Shown here one piece after another: positions 62,199 through 64,000 of a stretch of DNA of 64,000 nt; positions within the stretch are counted from its first letter, which is position 1, and the number at the start of each line of letters is the position of its first letter. The notes below the pieces were generated by a model, which did no database searches, was not told where the DNA came from, and saw nothing but the letters and a program-made list of their open reading frames with translations. Source of the DNA: Dioscorea cayenensis subsp. rotundata (taxonomy: Eukaryota; Streptophyta; Magnoliopsida; Dioscoreales; Dioscoreaceae); the NCBI RefSeq assembly GCF_009730915.1, contig NC_052489.1, forward strand, positions 30,621,916-30,685,915. Reading direction: 5' to 3'. Both the position numbers and the translations under genes were made by a program.

Positions 62199-63983
62199 AT
62201 GGAGGCCGATTCGTGGACCCGATTCTCAGCGAAGCATCAACAATCCGCCGTTTTGCAATCCCGACATGGTGAGTGCTAAAACCTAATGTTCGGTTTATCG
62301 GATGATTAGGGCTTCTTGTTGGTGTGCGATTTTATGGGAGGTTTTGTTGATAGATCTGTACCTGGGGCTTGACGAGATCGATGGTGGTGGTGACGATGGG
62401 GCGGAGTTCCCTTGCCCCTTTTGCAGCGAGGATTTCGACATCGTGGGTCTCTGCTGCCATATTGATGAGGAACATCCGGTGGAGGCCAATACTGGGGTAA
62501 TTACTTCTTGGATATTGCTTTTATAGTCTAAAAATTTTATCTTTATCTTTATTTTCATTGGGGGGAGTTCTAGAATCCATGTACTGTGTCCACTGAGCTT
62601 ATTCAATTTAGATCATTCACTGTTTCCCTTCCATTTTTCCTCTTTTGTTTCTGTTTTTATTAAAATGTGATTATTGTATACAATTTCTTTATTTTCCACT
62701 TGATCTGGAAGTCCTTGTGTTCACCTATATTAGTTCCTTTTATTTTCTTGGATTACATTTATACGCAGTATGAGGGGTAGTGTATAACCATCATCAGCCC
62801 TATTTCCTTTTGGGACTCTGTCACTTATTATTTCCTGTTCTTCTTTGCTTGTATATACTATGAATTCCGAACCTGGAGTACTTTCCTGAACATGTTATTA
62901 GCCAAGGATAAGCATACGGTGAATTCATTAATGCAATCATAAGATTATAGCAATTTTGAGATAATCTTTGCTGTTTTTGTTATAGTGTTTTGTGATTTTC
63001 AACTCTGAGAATGAAAAACTGGGAATGTGAAGAATTTTTTTTGGTACCAACATCATTATAATCTATCTGTCATTTGTGATGAGAAATTCGGGCTGTATAT
63101 GGATAATTTTGTGTTATATACCATGTATTCTATTTAATTTAAGTGTAAATCATTTGAGTTTTGATAAAGTAGGCTGTTTGATTCTTGGAAAGTTGGGAAA
63201 GATGAGTTGTGGCCAGTTATTTAAAGGTGAGTTTTTTTTTTTTTTTAATTTTTCCCCTTCTTTTATGCATGTGTATCTATTGAGATTTTTTGGATATTAC
63301 CCGCAATCAGTTATATTAACATGTTTTTGGAACAATCCATTAATTGTTTGCACATGTATCCATTATTCTTTTGGACATGTTCAAAATATTAACTTATTAA
63401 TGCCTTATTCTTGAATTTGGATTTGTCGTATTTTGCAGGATTGCCCACTTTGCATGACTAGGGTTGGTATGGATTTGGTTGGGCACATAACAATGCAGCA
63501 TAGGAGTGTCTTTAAGATATCCTTTCTTAATTCCTTGTCTACTTTTAGGTTTATCTGAAAACTTGGGCATATATGTCCTCTCATGTTGCCATCGTATGCT
63601 ATATTTGTTGATGGAGTTGGAACTTTTGTCCAGTTTCAAACGCTTGTTAATTTTATGGAAATTGTTTTGACAGTAAAGTCTGAATAACACGTAATGCATT
63701 CCTTGACAAGATATTACAGTCAACAAAGGAGGAGAATCCGAAAAGGTTCATCAGGGTCTCATTCTGCAATTCCTTTTTTGAGAAAGGAAATTCGACAAGG
63801 AAATCTACAGCCCCTTTTTGGGGGATCTTCTTTTGCAGCTTCCTCTAATGCGGCACCTAATCCATTGTTGTTGTCATTTATTCTCAATGTTCCTGTTGCT
63901 GATTCAACAAAAGATCTACAAATTGAGTCTTCAGATGAAGGAACTGTGATGGATGAGGGCTCAGTTGAAAAAGTTGTAGAAAG
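62199..63983 (+). CDS. DI19: Di19 (drought-induced 19) zinc-finger protein, 5' part
   Basis: Nuclear Cys2/His2-type zinc-finger protein of the Di19 family, linked to drought, ABA and light responses. Exons seen: 62199-62268, 62354-62496, 63439-63516, 63718-63983; the gene continues past the window. The product starts MEADSWTRFSAKHQQSAVLQ, then DLYLGLDEIDGGGDDGAEFP. The first finger is CPFCSEDFDIVGLCCHIDEE-H and the second is CPLCMTRVGMDLVGHITMQH, followed by a basic QQRRRIRKG nuclear-signal-like stretch and SAIPFLRKEIRQGNLQPLFG. Intron 3 (63517-63717) has an ATATCCTTTC donor, a TTCCTTGAC branch site and ends in AC: a U12-type AT-AC intron that keeps the frame (FK|SQQRRR). The exon 4 donor AG|GTACTA at 63984 is inferred. 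Confidence 0.93.
63517..63717 (+). other. U12-type AT-AC intron in Di19
   Basis: The donor ATATCCTTTC matches the U12 AT-AC consensus. TTCCTTGAC at 63699-63707 matches the U12 branch consensus TTCCTTRAY, with the branch A 11 bases from the terminal AC at 63717. No GT-AG pairing around it keeps the conserved reading frame. Confidence 0.88.
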
Positions 63984-64000
63984 GTACTACAAATGGGCAC

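Overview
This is plant nuclear DNA. It holds intron-rich genes with GT-AG introns and purely plant families: an ethylene receptor, a GH28 polygalacturonase, a 3-ketoacyl-CoA synthase, an LLM-type B-GATA factor, a proline-rich wall protein, a CslD glycan synthase, a MIKC*-type MADS factor and a Di19 protein. The intergenic DNA is AT-rich with many (TA)n and (TTA)n tracts. I cannot name the species. Exon base composition lacks the GC bias of grasses; a non-grass monocot or other angiosperm fits.

Layout. 1-1.4 kb: 5' part of an ERS1/ETR1-type ethylene receptor (minus), with a partly duplicated GCACGTGC-bearing upstream region. 2.4-5 kb: LINE-like 3' end, an old broken Ty1-copia fossil and a possible MITE. 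6.05-8.2 kb: complete AP-1 sigma adaptin (plus). 10.5-13.7 kb: complete divergent polygalacturonase (plus). 14.7 kb: truncated U2 snRNA-like pseudogene. 15.06-27.6 kb: complete SAC9-type phosphoinositide phosphatase with 13 coding exons (minus). 28.2-29.7 kb: KCS (minus). 31.1-36.35 kb: importin alpha (plus), with a SINE and a 153-bp tandem duplication in its second intron. 37.45-38.04 kb: GATA factor (plus). 39.36-39.9 kb: extensin-like protein (minus). 40.67-44.36 kb: CslD (minus). 45.0-48.6 kb: MIKC* MADS gene (minus). 49.47-60.19 kb: one large decayed Mutator-like element with a mudrA-type transposase on plus and a Ulp1-type protease reading region on minus; a 1.26-kb PIF/Harbinger-type element with TAA target duplication sits inside it. 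62.2 kb to the window end: 5' part of a Di19 gene (plus).

The host genes are an ordinary gene-island assortment, not a pathway cluster. Broad themes are trafficking (AP-1 sigma, SAC9, importin alpha), wall and surface building (polygalacturonase, KCS, extensin-like, CslD) and regulation (ethylene receptor, GATA, MADS, Di19). Exon models were built by hand from splice sites and reading-frame continuity; all complete models close in frame. The most notable points are a textbook U12-type AT-AC intron in Di19, a probable GC-AG intron and altered catalytic Asp positions in the polygalacturonase, the nested Mutator/Harbinger complex with a dispersed TTAAAC[A/G]GAGA motif, and a 43-bp retroposed scrap flanked by a perfect 16-bp duplication inside SAC9 intron 1.
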